Positions 59,345 through 64,000 of a DNA stretch of 64,000 nt are shown piece by piece. Location of the stretch: the NCBI GenBank assembly GCA_018340375.1, contig JAFFJZ010000004.1, positions 25,394,001 to 25,458,000 of the forward strand, in the 5' to 3' direction. A program made the translations under genes and the position numbers. Under the pieces are notes generated by a model. It made no database searches. It was not told where the DNA came from and saw nothing but the letters and a program-made list of their open reading frames with translations. Position 1 is the first letter of the stretch; every line of letters begins with the position of its first letter. The stretch comes from Gonatopus flavifemur. Lineage: Eukaryota; Arthropoda; Insecta; Hymenoptera; Dryinidae.

Positions 59345-60284
59345 CCCATACAGGGTTCATCAATTGGCCCAATAATGGCACGTTACTGGACCACAAACGG
59401 CGTTATTCGCCCGTTAATGGCGCCCATTAATGGCTCATCACTGGTTAATTGCTGGATGATAACGTGGGTCCAGTAATGGCAATAAATAATGGGCCATATA
59501 TAAAATTATTGATTGGCCCAGTAATGGGGCTAAATGATCCCGATTTATGGCCAGAAATTTCGGGGTAATTTTCGAATGTCAGCCATCAATGGCAAATTAC
59601 TGGGACATAATAATAATGAAATCCAATGGTGATATGACTGCGTTCCAGAATAATCGGTTCAGTATTAGTTCAAATGAGTGGTTAAGTGTGACCCAAAACA
59701 CTTTTTTGTTTTTGTTTTGAAGAAATTTGTTATTCCAGTTTTCCCAAGATCAGGAATGGATGTTTTTTTCTAAATAGATTTGCATACCCGATATTCCCAC
59801 AATCTCAAATGTAAAATTATACGAGTCAAAAGCACTCTCGATAGATCAGTTGAATTCAGTTGTTTATTCTTTCAAATTTTTTGTTATTTACATGAGGAAG
59901 TAATTGATTATCTGTATAAATGAGAATTCATTTGGATCATGTGAAACGTATTTGATGGATGTGAATTATTTATTCAGCGTAATAGAAATGAGGCCAAAAC
60001 AAACTTTTTTCACGGATGATTACGAATACAATACATTCAACTTTGAAATTCATTTCACTTAGTGATAGACCATATTTCAGCCAGTAACGGGGAATCAATT
60101 GTTGGCCGTTCACCATAGCCGTACATCGGCTGATTATCGGCTGTCTTCATTGCAGGCCTTTCTTATCAGCCAGTAGTGGGCCACAATTGTGCCAATGATG
60201 TGAATCCATTGTTGGCCATTTAATGGTAGCCATACATGGGCCTATTATTGGCTGTGTTTACATTATCGGGGTTTCCTGTATGGG
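59345..60284. repeat. Inverted-repeat element with GGCC(C)A(A)TAATGG words
   Basis: CCCATACAGGGTTCATCAAT and ATTGCCCATACAGGAAACCC-type ends (plus-strand right end TTTCCTGTATGGGC) are inverted. Both subterminal zones repeat GGCCCAATAATGGC or CCATTAATGGC and GGCCATTTAATGG-like units. Confidence 0.7.
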
Positions 60285-60731
60285 CAATTTCCCTGCGAGC
60301 TCCATTTGGTTGAAATACTGAGGGAATGTTGGCAAAAATGCTCATACTCAATCCGATGTAGGTTGTTGGATAGACAAGAGAAGTGAAATGATGCTCAAAG
60401 AGTAGACTTTGCCCTTGAAATTGTATGTTGAATTGTTTCTTTACGATAATTTTTCACTGAGATATTCAACTTTGAAATAATTTCAGTAATCTCAACTGTG
60501 GACTAATAATTTGACAACCCACTGTATTCTGAGAATACTTAAAACAATCTTATTCAAACTTTCTGAGAATGTGCGTAGGATATATCCGCACGTAATAAGA
60601 ATCTCCGTAGGATATTGGAATATCCCCAACGTATATTCTCAGAATATACCTTCTCAGGATGTGCGTGTGCTACCTGGGCAACTCATAAAGATTTTCTGGA
60701 AGGGCACCAACTTCTACTAGTCTAAGAGCAT
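60285..60731. other. Unassigned
   Basis: TATTCTGAGAATAC near 60524 and CGTATATTCTCAGAATATAC near 60630 suggest a decayed inverted-repeat element. No gene. Confidence 0.4.
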
Positions 60732-61157
60732 GTGACTGCCAGACCTTCCTTATTTCAGAAGAGCTGGAAGTTCCTCAGTGTATGTTCCCAACATAGGTTG
60801 GAACAGTGGATGACTACGAAGATTAGATCATCGTGGCTGTGGCAGATAAGAGGTGAAAAAGGTGTGTAAAATAGCAACTTGAATTTGTCCAAGTATGAAG
60901 CACAATACTTTTATATTTGCTTCCAAATAATATCAGAAATCTTGTGGATAATCAGATTTCTAATATTATTCAGACTGAAATATAAGCAAATCACGCTGTA
61001 TCCTTTGAGAAATCTAAGTTGCTTTTCTATACACCTGTTTTATCTGCTAAAACCACGATGATCTGAACTTCATAGTAGCCCATCATTCTTACTCATGTTG
61101 GGAGTATGCGCTGAGAAAATTTCAACCTACATAAAATAAGGAAGGTCTGGCAGTCAC
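60732..61157. repeat. Inverted-repeat element
   Basis: GTGACTGCCAGACCTTCCTT at the left mirrors AAGGAAGGTCTGGCAGTCAC at the right. The centre pairs through GATTTCTAATATTATT. A partial relative lies at 37534-37780. Confidence 0.85.
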
Positions 61158-62010
61158 GGGCTTTTGCTGTATACTGCCATCTCTTAATCTGTCCTTGTTA
61201 TGACTGCACCCTCGCATGCATGATGTGTTGTGATAAGGCCCATCAAATTGTGAAACGTCGACCTTGATAATGAATCACTGAACTCTGAGAGAAGTAGTTT
61301 ATTTTGAAGAACTTTTGTATCACAAACTTTATTTTCATTTATCTCACGATGTTGCATGTTGATTTCATCCTTGGTGTACCAAGAAATAGGCGTTCTGATA
61401 ATTTATCTACACGTTCGGAACCGTAAACCCATCCTTACTTCGGAATTCATCAGAACCTCCAAAAAAATTATTATAAAAGTATCAGAAATTATATGAGAAC
61501 TATCATCTGAACAAATTACTCCTGCACGGAAAGAAAAATGGTGGACTGATCTCTTGCGAAGTTCCGATGAAATAAAAGCATGCGATGTTGGAGGATATTT
61601 TCTAACGCAGCAATGGATGGAACGCCACCTTCGGGCAATCATTCTAACCAACACATAGAGAAATCCCATGCACTGCTTGCAAAAAACCCAGGGTTTTTTA
61701 AAAAGACCCGACCCACCTGGGTTTCTCTGGGTTTCACTGAGTTTTATTGGGTCTTACTGGGTTTTTTTGAGTTCTATAAAGTTTATTCAGATCAATTGCG
61801 TCTCAGTGATAACACTTTCAGGAAAATTCTTGAATTGATTACGAAATTCCTTATGAAATCTCACCTTTCCACATTGAATTGAATAATAGCTCATACATTC
61901 AATGTTATTGATGAAATCCCAAAATTTATTATTGGAATTCAACGTTCATTTATGAAATTTCACAAATATGTTTATGTTATGAAAATTAAGAGAAAAAAAT
62001 TGATATGTGA
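61158..62010. other. Gene-free stretch with GGGTTT words
   Basis: 61685-61790 repeats CTGGGTTT/TTGGGTCTTACTGGGTTTT units. It is neither telomeric nor coding. Nothing else is recognised. Confidence 0.4.
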
Positions 62011-63358
62011 TCCATTCGCCGAATAATCATATTTATCTATCAGTTCATTATATTAATTTCTTAAAAAATGAGCAATACACGGAAATTGATTACCCATTAC
62101 TTGAATCACTTAATGGATAATTTTTTCACATACATTATCCATTATTTAAGTGATGAACAATTCTTGGAAATACATTATTCATTATTCAGGTGATAGATAA
62201 TTTCTTTAGACACATTATCCATTACACAGGTCAACATTTGATGTACGCTGGAACACCAGAACAGAGGTGGGTACCTATAAGTTTTGAGGGTCGGAGATTA
62301 CGATTCCTGGGTCCATTTGACCCCATCACGTCAGGATCAAGGTCAAATCAAGATCAAACATCTCAAATCGAAAGATATAAGTTTTTTTACCCCGGATTCC
62401 GAACCAGCGGGAAATGTCACATCCGAATACATTTTTCCGTTACGGCCGTACGGCCGTTCAGGATCCGGGATTAGAAAAAATGATATCCTTTGATGTGAAG
62501 ATGTTTTTCCTTAATTTGACCTTGATTCTGACTTAATGGGGGCATATAGTCCCCGAAATTGTGATCTGCGACCGCAAAAACATAGAAGTCGACTATTCCA
62601 AGACCCTGCCTGGCCAATATCAGAGAAGACATTCGAAAAAAGGATTTCACCTACATATGACCTTCATATGACCGGCAGATATAACTTCAATTTGGATGTA
62701 AAAGTGTATTTTGATGTAACATTTCCCGCTGGTTCGGAATCCGGGGTGAAAAAAATCATATCTTCCGATTTGAGATGTTTGACCTTGATTTGACCTTAAT
62801 CCTGACGTGATGCGGTCATATAGACCTAGGAATCTCACTCCGCGACCCCAAAAACGTGAAAGTCAACTAATCCAAGAGCCTGTTTAGCCTAATATCAGAG
62901 AAAAGATTGAAAAAAAGGATCTCACCTACATATCACCTTAATATGACCTGCGAATACCACTTTTATTGGAATGTCGAAGTATATTTGGATGTAAAATTCC
63001 CCGCTAGTTCGGAATCCGGGGCAAAAAAAATTATATCCTCCGATTTGAGATTTTTGACCTTGATCTGACCTTGATCCTGACGTGATGGGGTCATATGGAC
63101 CCAGGAATCGTAATCTCCGACCCCCAAAACTCATAGGTACTCACCTCTGTTCTGGTGTTCCAGCGTAGATCAAATGTTGACCTGTGTTATCCAAGTAATA
63201 CATAATTTCTCAAAATACGGTATCCATTATATAAGCAATGGCTAATTTCTTAAATACATCATCCATTATTTGAGTGATTGATAATCAAATTCCGTATATT
63301 GCTCACTTTTTGAGGAATGAATAATAAACGGATAGATAAATATGATTATTCTGGAACG
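62011..63358. repeat. 1.35-kb foldback element
   Basis: The outer arms pair ATAATCATATTTATCTATC with GATAGATAAATATGATTAT and GTGTACGCTGGAACACCAGA-type sequence with CTGGTGTTCCAGCGTA. Inside are four copies, two in each orientation, of a block containing TGACCTTGATTTGACCTT, CATATGGACCCAGGAATC and TTCGGAATCCGGGG. ORFs spanning these blocks repeat GRRLRFLGPYDPITSGSRS but only reflect the repeat. Confidence 0.8.
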
Positions 63359-63522
63359 GATAATACATGTATGTTAATTATATTTTATCGAAAAATAAAA
63401 CAATTGAAAATCAAAATTTCTTTGTTGCCGATCTCCGCTTACACGAAATTGAACTGAATATATTTGATAGTTCAAGAAAAATATTCACTATTTCCACGCG
63501 ATTGATAATGATCTATAAACAC

Positions 63523-63848
63523 CCTAGTAGAAATTTTGATATGGAAAACATGAGGTCCAGATCAGGCATGCCTGATTTCTGTTCAGGGCTTGACTTGAGT
63601 ATCTGATAAGGCCCTGACAGAAATGTAATGCAGAGAAAAAACAAGGTCCTGATCAGGGAAACCAAACGTTCCCCAATCAGAATCTAATCAAGGTAGTAAT
63701 TGAATTCCCAATCAGGACCTGATCCGGATGGTAGCGGAATTCCCAATCACGACCTCATCTAAGCTATATTCTAACATTAAATTCAATTTTCATGGAATTC
63801 ACTCTCCATAAAATTTTTGGAAACTCCCCCAACAGAAGAAATTCTACT
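63523..63848. repeat. MITE with CCCTAGTAGAAATTT ends, second copy
   Basis: CCCTAGTAGAAATTTTGATA at the left; a diverged mirror AGAAATTCTACTGATG near 63835. The interior is rich in CCTGATCAGG/AGGTCCTGATC words like 50406-50699. Confidence 0.65.
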
Positions 63849-64000
63849 GATGATCCAAATAGACCTCAGTTGAACATTCAAAAAAGACAGGTAAATTTCT
63901 AATGAGTCCTGTGAAAATTCTGAATAGTTTGATACATTCATCGTTCTGAATTGAGCAGGTCCTAATTCGGCTGTCTTGTCGGTCATCACATGATTGAAAT

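Noticed and set aside
61685..61790. Interstitial telomere-like GGGTTT array
   Set aside because: The units are irregular (GGGTTTCACTGA, GGGTCTTACTGG) and do not form TTAGG or TTAGGG tracts.

Overview
This window looks like animal, most likely insect, nuclear DNA. It is AT-rich and intron-bearing, has no operons or bacterial-style gene packing, and is dominated by transposable elements (TEs) of types common in insects: five mariner copies, a piggyBac relic, RTE-like and other non-LTR pieces, hAT relics, a RAG1/Transib-like transposase relic and dozens of foldback/MITE elements. The order of insect cannot be fixed by eye.

The one host gene that can be assembled lies on the minus strand from 55786 down to 26228. 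It has four coding exons (55711-55786, 45136-44297, 35193-35074, 26418-26228). All three introns are phase 1, have GT-AG ends and are 8.7-10.6 kb long. The spliced frame is exactly 409 codons. It encodes a 408-residue Ly6/uPAR (three-finger, LU) protein with a signal peptide, the ten LU cysteines, a C-terminal Cys-Asn motif and a hydrophobic GPI-type tail. Unusually, about 285 residues are inserted between the fourth and fifth cysteines: a Thr/Pro/Gly-rich mucin-like stretch of ten 17-residue repeats, followed by an Arg-Phe-Arg-Arg furin-type motif. This is the most interesting object in the window.

Layout. 1-2.4 kb: decayed non-LTR retroelement with an endonuclease relic, plus MITEs. 5.4-6.7 kb: mariner 1. 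8.3-11.1 kb: piggyBac transposase relic between inverted blocks of a repeat. 11.5-12.5 kb: TE-like protein of a family I know only as uncharacterised. 13.9-16.2 kb: RTE-like retrotransposon, 5' truncated. 16.2-18.9 kb: large CpG-rich repeat (copy A) split by a nearly intact mariner 2. 19.3-21.7 kb: RAG1/Transib-like relic, followed by a 175-bp tandem repeat. 22.9-23.8 kb: hAT relic and a foldback. 26.2-55.8 kb: the Ly6-mucin gene, whose introns carry mariners 3 and 4, copy B of the large repeat with four nested insertions, and many MITEs. 57-64 kb: mariner 5 split by a foldback, and several large inverted-repeat elements.

The elements do not work together as a system. They record successive nested insertions, several with clear target-site duplications (TA for mariners, TTAA for piggyBac-type MITEs, 8 bp for a hAT-type MITE, and TG/TA or AT/TT dinucleotides for two foldback families).
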